DNA of 64,000 nt from the NCBI GenBank assembly GCA_947480015.1, contig CANKBS010000001.1, positions 208,367 to 272,366 on the forward strand, read 5' to 3'. The first letter of the stretch is position 1. Each line of letters starts with the position of its first letter. Under the pieces are notes generated by a model that had not been told where the DNA came from, did not search any database, and worked only from the letters and a program-made list of their open reading frames with translations. A program made the position numbers and the translations under genes. This stretch comes from Sphingobacteriaceae bacterium (GTDB taxonomy: Bacteria; Bacteroidota; Bacteroidia; B-17B0; Aurantibacillaceae). Below are positions 35,677-42,773 of the stretch, in pieces.

Positions 35677-36633
35677 TTACTGCACCGAGGCTCTGCGCAG
35701 GCGGTCATTAATAGCCAGGCCCAGTCCGCTTTCAGGCAGTTTGGAACAAAGTACCACATCGGCTTCACTCTCGTCGGCCTGACGTAAAAAATTAAATAAA
35801 TTAAGAGCGGCTTCTTGTAAATTTTTTGTTGGAGATAAATTGAAGACGAGCAGAGAATCTTTAGCGAAATCAGTTTCACCAAAAGTGATAAGGGCTGTTT
35901 TTTTTGAAGGATGCTCTTTTATCAGTTCTATCAGATCACCTACAAACAAAGGCTTTTTTGGAGCATAATGGTTTTTTAATTGGCCGGGTGCTTTGGGATC
36001 GCTTGAGTTATTGATCCGTAATTCGTAGGGTCCGGCAACTTTTACAATTTCTTCTAAAGCTAAACCACCCAAACGATAAATACAAAGTTTGTTGTCCTCA
36101 ATACCTACAATGGTTGATTCGAGGCCTACCTGGCAAGGACCACCGTCGAGGATATAATCAATTTTATCGCCTAATTGTTTGTTTACATGTTCGGCCCTGG
36201 TTGGACTCACATAACCAAAGGGATTAGCGCTGGGGGCAGCCAGAGGAAAATCGAGTCCCTGTAAAAGTTGTAAAGTTAGGGGATGTTGAGGTACTCTGAG
36301 CGCTACTCTTTCTAATCCGGATGTAATAAGAGCCGAAACCAGAACGTTCTTAGGAAGCAGAATGGTTAAGGGTCCTGGCCAAAAGTGTTCAGCCAATTGC
36401 AACAAAGGTTTGTCGTTAAATGTGGCATATGTTTTTGCCGCTTCCAGCGAAGGAACATGAAGGATGAGCGGGTCGAAAAAAGGACGTTGTTTGGCTTCAA
36501 ACACGCTCAGAATGGCTTTTTCGTTAAGTCCGTTAGCAGCCAAACCGTATACCGTTTCGGTAGGAATGGCTACCAGTTTGCCCTGCCTTAAGAGCTGAGC
36601 TGCCAGTTCTGAATTATGTCCGATTTGTGCCAA
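35677..36633 (-). CDS. tsaC: Threonylcarbamoyl-AMP synthase (TsaC/Sua5/YwlC type)
   Basis: Makes threonylcarbamoyl-AMP from threonine, bicarbonate and ATP for the t6A37 modification of ANN-decoding tRNAs. At 318 residues it is the long Sua5 form: an N-terminal YrdC domain (GKLVAIPTETVYGLAANG, KQRPFFDPLILHV, LTILLPKN, AAPSANPFGYVSPT, ILDGGPCQVGLESTIVG) and a C-terminal Sua5 domain from about 205 (PGQLKNHYAPKKPLFV). Initiation appears to be at TTG (36633), since no ATG precedes the conserved domain in frame. Its stop is one base from the convergent PHP gene stop. Confidence 0.94.
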   Translation of the reverse strand: MAQIGHNSELAAQLLRQGKLVAIPTETVYGLAANGLNEKAILSVFEAKQRPFFDPLILHVPSLEAAKTYATFNDKPLLQLAEHFWPGPLTILLPKNVLVSALITSGLERVALRVPQHPLTLQLLQGLDFPLAAPSANPFGYVSPTRAEHVNKQLGDKIDYILDGGPCQVGLESTIVGIEDNKLCIYRLGGLALEEIVKVAGPYELRINNSSDPKAPGQLKNHYAPKKPLFVGDLIELIKEHPSKKTALITFGETDFAKDSLLVFNLSPTKNLQEAALNLFNFLRQADESEADVVLCSKLPESGLGLAINDRLRRASVQ

Positions 36634-36789
36634 AGCACAAAGGTAACAATCCTCTCTTAATTTTTAGTCTCGTTGCATTGCAAGGTAATGTTTTACGAAA
36701 GCTGGTTTAGTATTGGGTTAAGGTCTAGTATATGACTTTAATTAGATTAATCGCTGTTCTTTAATAGCTTTCTACAAAATAAAAACCAT

Positions 36790-36797
36790 TATATTTG
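36790..36797 (+). promoter_or_regulatory. Candidate -7 box before hpt
   Basis: TATATTTG ends 9 bases before the chosen ATG of hpt (36807). No good TTTG is found at the -33 distance. If used, the transcript would be leaderless or nearly so. Confidence 0.4.
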
Positions 36798-36806
36798 TTT
36801 TGCTTA

Positions 36807-37343
36807 ATGAATCAGCTTATTGCCATACACGACAAACAATTTAAGCCCTATTTAAGCGGGCAAAAAATTGCAGAAACGGTGAAAAAAATGGCAGTAAAAA
36901 TGAATGCGGATCTGGACAAAGTAAATCCACTTTTTTTGGTGGTTTTAAATGGTTCATTTGTCTTTGCTGCTGATTTGCTTCGCGAGATTAGCTTCGATTG
37001 TGAGATTTCGTTTGTGAAACTGAGCAGTTATGCAGGAACAGAAACCCGCGGCAAGGTGACTGAGTTAATTGGTTTAACCGAAAGCGTCACTGACAGAACC
37101 GTTGTGATTGTGGAAGACATTGTAGACAGTGGTATTACCATGAGTTGCTTGATAGACGATTTAAAAAACAAAAAGGCCAAAGAAGTGAAACTGGCTACTT
37201 TGTTATTTAAACCGGAGAGTTTTAAAAAGAACTTTAAAATTGATTATGTTGGCTTTGAGGTCCCGAATGATTTTGTGGTGGGGTATGGGATGGATTACAA
37301 TGGCAGAGGAAGAAATTTAAAAGAAATTCACGTATTAGCTTAA
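36807..37343 (+). CDS. hpt: Hypoxanthine phosphoribosyltransferase
   Basis: Purine salvage enzyme converting hypoxanthine (and probably guanine) with PRPP to the nucleotide. I use the ATG at 36807 (MNQLIAIHDKQF; 178 residues) over an upstream TTG. The PRPP-binding motif VVIVEDIVDSGITM and the flexible-loop SYAGTETRGK are intact; VVLNGSFVFAADL is the first nucleotide loop. It leads an hpt-adk-obgE cluster in the usual Bacteroidota order, with adk 9 bases downstream. Confidence 0.96.
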   Translation: MNQLIAIHDKQFKPYLSGQKIAETVKKMAVKMNADLDKVNPLFLVVLNGSFVFAADLLREISFDCEISFVKLSSYAGTETRGKVTELIGLTESVTDRTVVIVEDIVDSGITMSCLIDDLKNKKAKEVKLATLLFKPESFKKNFKIDYVGFEVPNDFVVGYGMDYNGRGRNLKEIHVLA

Positions 37344-37352
37344 AAATAAATT

Positions 37353-38507
37353 ATGGAAAAAATGTTGAACATCGTGTTATTTGGTCCTCCCGGTGCGGGA
37401 AAGGGAACGCAATCGGAAAACTTAATTAATAAATACGGCTTGGTGCATTTAAGTACCGGCGATATTTTGCGCTCAGAAATTGCGCGAGGTACAGCTTTGG
37501 GAAAAAAAGCCAAGGAAATTATGGATCGTGGTGAGCTGGTGGGTGATGAGATCGTAATTGGTATGATTGAATCCAAATTGGATGAGAACCCGCACGCCAA
37601 AGGATTTATATTTGACGGTTTTCCAAGAACGGCCGCACAGGCTGTGGCTTTGGATGATCTTTTACAAAAAAAGGGAACCGGCATTAGCGGCATGTTAGCC
37701 CTTGAAGTGGATGATGAAGAGCTGGTAAAACGTTTGTTGTTGCGTGGGCAAGACAGTGGCAGAGCCGATGATAAAAATGACGAGGTGATCCGTCGTCGTA
37801 TTATTGAATACAACACCAAAACCCTTCCTTTAAAAAATTATTACAGCGAACAAGGCAAGTTTCATAGCATTGAAGGCATTGGCAGCATTGACGCTATTTT
37901 TAAACTGTTGGTGGAGCGCATTGTGTTTTTAAATGCAGAAATGGATCTGACTTCCTTGGAAAGTGATTTGGAACATTTGGATTTGACCATACAGGATTTT
38001 GATGTGGCCAATGATATTGCCCCGGAATTATTGTTGGAGATTGATGCGATAAAACGTGCGGAAGCCGAGGAAGAGCAAGAGATGCGCGATGAGAAGAAAA
38101 TGGCAAAGGCACTATTAGCCGCTAAAAATAAACAGGCTGTAAAAGGTAAAGTGGTTTCAAAACCTGCGCCTAAAAAGCTTGTTAAAAAAGTGGCTGCAAA
38201 AAAACCGATAAAATCAAGCCCTAAAAAGACAGTTAAAAAAGTTGTGAAAAAAGTGGCTGCTAAAAAATTGGCGGTTAAAAAGTCTGCTAAAAAAGTGGCT
38301 AAGAAAATCGTTAAGAAGGCTCTGAAAAAAACAAGTGCTAAAGCTAAGTCTGTAAAAAAAGCACTTGCCAAAAAGCCCATTAAAAAAGTGCTTACCAAAG
38401 CAAAAGCCAAGGTGACGAAAAAAGCAAACGTTGTAAAAAAAGCCGTTAAAAAACCGGCAGTGAAAGCAAAGAGCACAAAGAAAAAAGCGCTTAAAAAACG
38501 CAAATAG
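37353..38507 (+). CDS. adk: Adenylate kinase with histone-H1-like C-terminal extension
   Basis: Residues 1 to about 192 are a complete short-type adenylate kinase (AMP + ATP to 2 ADP): P-loop GPPGAGKGTQ, AMP-site STGDILR and DGFPRT, LID arginines in RRRIIEYNTKT. The protein then continues to 384 residues, twice the family length. Residues 193-250 are acidic and helical (AEMDLTSLESDLEHLD to EAEEEQEMRDEKK); residues 255-384 are a Lys/Ala/Pro/Val tail of KKxxKK blocks ending KKKALKKRK, like histone H1 or Hc1. The frame is uninterrupted and a terminator follows directly, so this is not an annotation artefact. DNA or RNA tethering is inference. Confidence 0.95.
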   Translation: MEKMLNIVLFGPPGAGKGTQSENLINKYGLVHLSTGDILRSEIARGTALGKKAKEIMDRGELVGDEIVIGMIESKLDENPHAKGFIFDGFPRTAAQAVALDDLLQKKGTGISGMLALEVDDEELVKRLLLRGQDSGRADDKNDEVIRRRIIEYNTKTLPLKNYYSEQGKFHSIEGIGSIDAIFKLLVERIVFLNAEMDLTSLESDLEHLDLTIQDFDVANDIAPELLLEIDAIKRAEAEEEQEMRDEKKMAKALLAAKNKQAVKGKVVSKPAPKKLVKKVAAKKPIKSSPKKTVKKVVKKVAAKKLAVKKSAKKVAKKIVKKALKKTSAKAKSVKKALAKKPIKKVLTKAKAKVTKKANVVKKAVKKPAVKAKSTKKKALKKRK

Positions 38508-38523
38508 AATTATTTATTTAAGG

Positions 38524-38556
38524 AGCCTGACGCCTCTTGGGTGTTAGGCTTTTTTA
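38524..38556 (+). terminator. Intrinsic terminator after adk
   Basis: AGCCTGACGCC, loop TCTTG, GGTGTTAGGCT then six T. Starts 17 bases after the adk stop and ends 20 bases before the obgE ATG, so it may work as an attenuator between the two genes. Confidence 0.85.
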
Positions 38557-38575
38557 TTGAGGGAGATAAAGAAAG

Positions 38576-39583
38576 ATGGATACTAGTTTTGTTGATTACG
38601 TAAAAATATGTTGCCGTACCGGAAAGGGCGGAGCGGGATCGATACATTTTCACCGTGATAAATTCACGGCTATGGGTGGTCCCGATGGTGGTAATGGCGG
38701 GCGCGGCGGTCATATTATTTTAAAAGGCAACAAACAATTGTGGACCCTTATTCATTTAAAATACCGTAAACACATTATTGCTAAAGAAGGTGTGAACGGT
38801 TCGAGTGGAAACAGTTCGGGAAAACAGGGGGAAGATGAGTACCTGGAAGTGCCATTGGGAACCGTGGCCAGAGATTCTGAAACCGGTGAGTTGAATTGTG
38901 AAATCACAGAAGATGGTCAGGAAGTTATTTTAGTACATGGAGGAAGAGGCGGATTAGGTAACGCTAATTTTAAGAACAGCACGCTGCAGAGTCCACAGTT
39001 TGCCCAGCCCGGCGAGCCCGGTAAAACTGAGTGGAAGGTATTGGAATTAAAAGTACTGGCCGATGTGGGCTTAGTTGGTTTTCCAAATGCCGGTAAATCA
39101 ACCTTGTTATCGGTGGTAAGTGCCGCCAAACCCGAGATTGCGAATTACCCCTTCACAACCCTGGTGCCTAATTTAGGCATTGTAAGTTACCGCGATTATA
39201 AAAGTTTTGTGATGGCCGACATCCCCGGCATTATTGAAGGGGCGCATGAAGGAAAAGGATTGGGTTTACGGTTTTTACGACACATTGAACGAAACTCGAG
39301 TTTGTTATTTTTGGTTGCTTGTGATAGTAAAGACATTGTAGAAGAGTATAAAATTCTGTTGAACGAATTAAAAAAATTCAATCCTGAATTATTAGATAAG
39401 AAACGCATTTTAGGAATTTCTAAATCCGACATGTTGGATGAGGAATTAGAAGAAGAAATGCGCAAAGACCTTAACAAACGATTAAAAGGAAAGAACAAAG
39501 TTCCCTTTATTTTCTTCTCATCGGCCAGTCAGAAAAACATTACGCAGCTCAAGGATATGCTTTGGGAGCAGTTAAATGACTAA
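38576..39583 (+). CDS. obgE: Obg-family GTPase
   Basis: Ribosome-assembly GTPase. It is 335 residues. The glycine-rich N-terminal Obg domain (1-157) contains [30 protein letters not shown] and [12 protein letters not shown]. The G domain has G1 [10 protein letters not shown]2 NYPFTT, G3 [16 protein letters not shown] and G4 as GISKSDML (NKxD variant, with serine in place of Asn). There is no C-terminal OCT domain. It follows adk across a terminator-like hairpin; a palindromic stem CATACTTGAA...TTCAAAGTATG (39591-39613) follows the stop without a T run. Confidence 0.96.
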   Translation: MDTSFVDYVKICCRTGKGGAGSIHFHRDKFTAMGGPDGGNGGRGGHIILKGNKQLWTLIHLKYRKHIIAKEGVNGSSGNSSGKQGEDEYLEVPLGTVARDSETGELNCEITEDGQEVILVHGGRGGLGNANFKNSTLQSPQFAQPGEPGKTEWKVLELKVLADVGLVGFPNAGKSTLLSVVSAAKPEIANYPFTTLVPNLGIVSYRDYKSFVMADIPGIIEGAHEGKGLGLRFLRHIERNSSLLFLVACDSKDIVEEYKILLNELKKFNPELLDKKRILGISKSDMLDEELEEEMRKDLNKRLKGKNKVPFIFFSSASQKNITQLKDMLWEQLND

Positions 39584-39811
39584 TCCTAAACATACTTGAA
39601 AATTCAAAGTATGCGATTAAGAATTTGTAAGGATTTCTGAGAATTACGTGTAAAAACCCTTACAACTTCTCTAAGTTCATCAGGAGCTAGTTGCATGAGG
39701 ATAATCCGCATGGCCACAGGCTGAAAAATCTTTTTCAAAGGCTTGTTCTGTCTTCATGCAGTTAAAAACCCAGTATTTGGACCAAATAATCTGTTTTTTT
39801 CAACAATTTCC

Positions 39812-39842
39812 TTTGCATAAGTCCGATAAAGCCTTATCTTTG
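39812..39842 (+). promoter_or_regulatory. Bacteroidota-type promoter of rpmI-rplT
   Basis: TTTG at 39812-39815 and TATCTTTG at 39835-39842, spacer 19. The rpmI ATG is 21 bases after the -7 box, so the leader is only about 15 bases and leaves no room for a long L20-binding leader upstream of rpmI. Confidence 0.75.
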
Positions 39843-39863
39843 CCGTCCTAAAAACAGCAAGAC

Positions 39864-40058
39864 ATGCCAAAAATGAAAACTAATTCCAGCGCTAAAAAGC
39901 GTTTTCAGCTGACTGGAACAGGTAAGATTAAAAGAAAGCATGCTTACAAACGTCACATCTTAACTAAAAAAGAAAAAGACCGTAAACGCGGTTTAGCTAA
40001 GAGTGGTTTAGTAAGCGCAGCCGATACCCCGAACGTGAAATTCATGTTAGGAATCTAA
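39864..40058 (+). CDS. rpmI: 50S ribosomal protein L35
   Basis: A 64-residue basic ribosomal protein: [20 protein letters not shown], then [14 protein letters not shown]. It precedes rplT by 114 bases. In many bacteria infC lies immediately upstream; here the upstream gene is obgE and rpmI has its own promoter, so the canonical infC-rpmI-rplT operon is split. Confidence 0.97.
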   Translation: MPKMKTNSSAKKRFQLTGTGKIKRKHAYKRHILTKKEKDRKRGLAKSGLVSAADTPNVKFMLGI

Positions 40059-40172
40059 GCGAAAGATCCTTTTAAACTTATCAAAATCGGTTATTAAACA
40101 AATGTTTAACCAGAGTTTTAGTAAAGAAGTCTCCACAAGAGCGCTAAATCTCAAAACAAATTAAAAAAAGAA

Positions 40173-40517
40173 ATGCCAAGAAGTGTCAACCACGTAGCCA
40201 GCAGGGCTCGCAGAAAAAAAATCCTTAATTTAACCAAAGGTTATTGGGGCGCAAGAGGAAATGTTTGGACAATTGCCAAAAACACCCTCGAAAAAGGTTT
40301 AACCTACGCTTACCGCGATCGTAAAAACAAAAAACGTACCATGCGCGGTTTGTGGATTCAACGTATTAATGCCGGTGTTAGAGAACACGGTATGAGTTAT
40401 TCAGAATTTATTGGTAAACTAAATGCAAAAGGTTTAAAATTAAACCGTAAGGTATTGGCCGATTTAGCCATGAACCATCCGGAAGCTTTTGTTGCCGTAA
40501 TCAACCAGGTAAAATAA
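40173..40517 (+). CDS. rplT: 50S ribosomal protein L20
   Basis: A 114-residue early-assembly 23S rRNA-binding protein: [18 protein letters not shown], then [15 protein letters not shown] and the C-terminal [17 protein letters not shown]. The 114-base spacer from rpmI contains ATCGGTTATTAAACAAATGTTTAACCAGAG, with inverted parts GGTTA/TAACC that could fold and might be an autoregulatory site, but this is not demonstrable by eye. A strong terminator follows. Confidence 0.98.
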   Translation: MPRSVNHVASRARRKKILNLTKGYWGARGNVWTIAKNTLEKGLTYAYRDRKNKKRTMRGLWIQRINAGVREHGMSYSEFIGKLNAKGLKLNRKVLADLAMNHPEAFVAVINQVK

Positions 40518-40538
40518 ACATTACCATATAAAATCATT

Positions 40539-40566
40539 AAAACGCCTCATTATGAGGCGTTTTTTT
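40539..40566 (+). terminator. Intrinsic terminator of rpmI-rplT
   Basis: AAACGCCTCA, loop TTA, TGAGGCGTTT with a run of T. A perfect 10-bp stem, 22 bases after the rplT stop. Confidence 0.93.
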
Positions 40567-40677
40567 GTTTATTTCACATTTGGATTCAAACAATTTACGT
40601 ATTTTAACGTTAGTTATTGAAGTAAATAGTTTCATTTGTATACCAAATAAAATAGAATACATACAATATAAAGTACC

Positions 40678-40827
40678 ATGAAAGTAGTAGCAAAAAAATC
40701 GGAAGTAAAAGGGACGACCTATCTTGTTAAATTAAGGATAGATGCCAGAACTGTAATTACCGTAAGAACAAAAGAGAGTTTAAAAAACTGGAAAGCCAAA
40801 TACCCGGATGCGGTAGAGCTTGCATAA
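40678..40827 (+). CDS. Small basic protein of unknown function (49 residues)
   Basis: ATG at 40678, stop at 40825-40827. The peptide begins MKVVAKKSEVKGTTYLVKLR and ends AKYPDAVELA; 12 of 49 residues are lysine or arginine. The composition alternates hydrophobic and charged residues like a small beta-strand-rich domain plus a helix, and codon use resembles neighbours. It is preceded by 110 bases after the rplT terminator and ends 14 bases from the convergent corA stop. I do not recognise a family; small size leaves some chance that it is spurious. Confidence 0.5.
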   Translation: MKVVAKKSEVKGTTYLVKLRIDARTVITVRTKESLKNWKAKYPDAVELA

Positions 40828-40841
40828 AGACGCGCGGATTT

Positions 40842-41885
40842 TTACATCCACTTTTTCTTTTTAAAATAAATTACCAGCCCACCCATTACGCATAACATAA
40901 CCCCCCAAATGGCTGCGTAACCATAAGGCGATTTTAATTCAGGCATAAATTCAAAATTCATTCCGTAAACCCCGGCTATAAAAGTAACGGGAATAAAAAT
41001 GCTGGACATGATGGTTAACACCTTCATCACCTCATTCATTTTGTTGGCATTGTTGCTTAGGTAAATATCCATCATACCGCTCAACAAATCGCGGTACGTT
41101 TCTACAGTATCAATAATACGGGTGCTATGATCCTGCAAATCTCTTAAAAAGAGTTGTGTGTTGGCCGTGATAAGATGTGACTCAGAGCGCAGTAAATTGC
41201 TGAGCATATCGCGTAGAGGCCACACTTGTTTACGCAGATAAATAACCTGACGTTTTAAATTGTACAATTCAATTAAGGATTCGTGTTTTGGGTCATTGAT
41301 GATTTCTTCTTCAATGGCTTCAACCTTATCACCAATTTTTTCGATGGCGTTAAAATACCAGTCAACTACGGCATCCATTAAGGCGTAAAACAAATAATCG
41401 GCGCCGAGTTTTCTAACACGTCCTTTAGCCTGACGCAAACGCGTGCGGATAATATCAAAAGCATCGCCACCTTCAGGCTCCTGAAAGGAAATAACCGTAT
41501 TCTCCATCAGCACCAAAGAAAGTTGCTCAGAATGCACCTCATTGTCGTAGATGATCATTTTTAATATGGAGAGGATATAATGATCGTAGTCTTCAAACTT
41601 CGGACGTTGATCTACGTGCACAATGTCTTCGAGGGTTAAGGGGTGAATGTTATAGATCTTTCCAATCTTCTCAATCATCTCAAGGTTGTGCACCCCTTCC
41701 ACATTGATCCATTTGATCATGTTATCTTTTACATGCATTAAACAATCGGAGAGATCGTAAAATTCTTGTTCAAAAAATTCCTGTTCACTGAATTCGATGA
41801 GGGTAATTTTTATTCTTTCGTGTGCTTGCTGACCGTTGTAGAATAAGGTTCCCGGAGGAGCGCCAATGTTTTGGTATTTATTCAT
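40842..41885 (-). CDS. corA: Magnesium/cobalt transport protein CorA
   Basis: Inner-membrane pentameric Mg2+ channel of 347 residues. The long N-terminal cytoplasmic domain and stalk helix are followed by two C-terminal membrane helices; the selectivity motif YGMNFEFMPEL lies between them, and the protein ends with the basic KKKKWM. WINVEGVHNL and the HVDQRPKFEDYDHYIL segment are typical of the family's N-domain. Its start overlaps the rsmI stop by 8 bases, so the genes are translationally coupled although functionally unrelated. Confidence 0.95.
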   Translation of the reverse strand: MNKYQNIGAPPGTLFYNGQQAHERIKITLIEFSEQEFFEQEFYDLSDCLMHVKDNMIKWINVEGVHNLEMIEKIGKIYNIHPLTLEDIVHVDQRPKFEDYDHYILSILKMIIYDNEVHSEQLSLVLMENTVISFQEPEGGDAFDIIRTRLRQAKGRVRKLGADYLFYALMDAVVDWYFNAIEKIGDKVEAIEEEIINDPKHESLIELYNLKRQVIYLRKQVWPLRDMLSNLLRSESHLITANTQLFLRDLQDHSTRIIDTVETYRDLLSGMMDIYLSNNANKMNEVMKVLTIMSSIFIPVTFIAGVYGMNFEFMPELKSPYGYAAIWGVMLCVMGGLVIYFKKKKWM

Positions 41886-42576
41886 GATCTTCCGACTCTA
41901 TGTTTTTATTTCCCTGTACCACTACTACAATTTCACCTTTTACAGTTTTAGCCGAGAAGTAAATAATGAGTTCGTTCACGGTTCCGCGTTTGGTTTCTTC
42001 AAAAAGCTTGGTGAGTTCACGACATACCACCACTTTGCGATCGCCTCCTAAATGTTCTTTAAGTTCTTCTAATAATTTAACCAATCGAAAGGGTGATTCA
42101 TACAAGACAAAGGTTTTTTCCTCCAGTGCCAGAGCGCGTAATTTTGTTTGTCTGCCTTTTTTTTGAGGCAAAAAACCATAAAAACTAAATTCGTTGCAGG
42201 GCAGGCCACTGTTCACCAGAGCGGGCACAAAGGCAGTGGCACCGGGCAAAGAAATAACCTGAATGTTATTTAAAATGGCCTCACGAATGAGTAAAAAACC
42301 AGGATCGGAAATGCCCGGCGTACCGGCATCGGAAATGAGTGCAATGTTTTTACCGGAGTTTAAACTCGAAATTAATTCCTCTAAAATTTTATGTTCGTTA
42401 TGCTGATGGTTTGATTTAAGAGGCTTTTCAATTTGCAGGTGTTTTAATAAAAATGAAGAAGTGCGGGTGTCCTCAGCCAGAATAAGATCGACCGATTTAA
42501 GGGTGTTAATTGCACGAAGGGTAATGTCCTCCAGATTACCAATTGGTGTTGGTACAATAAATAGTTGTCCGCTCAT
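41878..42576 (-). CDS. rsmI: 16S rRNA (cytidine(1402)-2'-O)-methyltransferase
   Basis: SAM-dependent methyltransferase modifying C1402 in the ribosomal P site. It is 232 residues, slightly shorter than the 280-residue form because the C-terminal extension is missing. Conserved motifs: VPTPIGNLEDITLRAI, LILAEDTRTS, ALISDAGTPGISDPG, LPGATAFVPALVNSGLP and FVLYESPFRL. It overlaps corA downstream. Upstream lies the inverted 10-bp-period repeat at 42668-42752. Confidence 0.95.
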   Translation of the reverse strand: MSGQLFIVPTPIGNLEDITLRAINTLKSVDLILAEDTRTSSFLLKHLQIEKPLKSNHQHNEHKILEELISSLNSGKNIALISDAGTPGISDPGFLLIREAILNNIQVISLPGATAFVPALVNSGLPCNEFSFYGFLPQKKGRQTKLRALALEEKTFVLYESPFRLVKLLEELKEHLGGDRKVVVCRELTKLFEETKRGTVNELIIYFSAKTVKGEIVVVVQGNKNIESEDHE

Positions 42577-42667
42577 TTTAGTTTGAAGTTAAAGGAATTA
42601 AGAGGCAGGGGGTAAGTGTTTGGGAAAGAGTTATTGATAAGAGGATGTTAATCTATATCCCAGCCAT

Positions 42668-42752
42668 TTGAACCATATAAGGCACATAAGAGCACATAAG
42701 AAATATCGGCAGGCTAGCGCTTATATGTCCTTATATGTCTTATGTGGTTCAA
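42668..42752. repeat. Imperfect inverted repeat built from 10-bp CACATAAGA units
   Basis: Left arm 42668-42700 (TTGAACCATATAAGG, then two CACATAAGA units) pairs with right arm 42720-42752, which ends CTTATGTGGTTCAA; 33-base arms with a few mismatches around a 19-base centre. The units repeat every 10 bases. The unit resembles the CATAGGAACA repeat before the UpxY gene. It lies between rsmI and the MsbA-type gene, both on the minus strand. Confidence 0.8.
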
Positions 42753-42773
42753 ACTGTGCAGTACCTAAGATGA

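Noticed and set aside
37862..38503. Long minus-strand frame rich in Phe/Ala/Leu that looks like a membrane protein
   Set aside because: It is the antisense of the lysine-rich Adk tail; AAA/AAG codons read backwards give TTT/CTT. No promoter or family resemblance.
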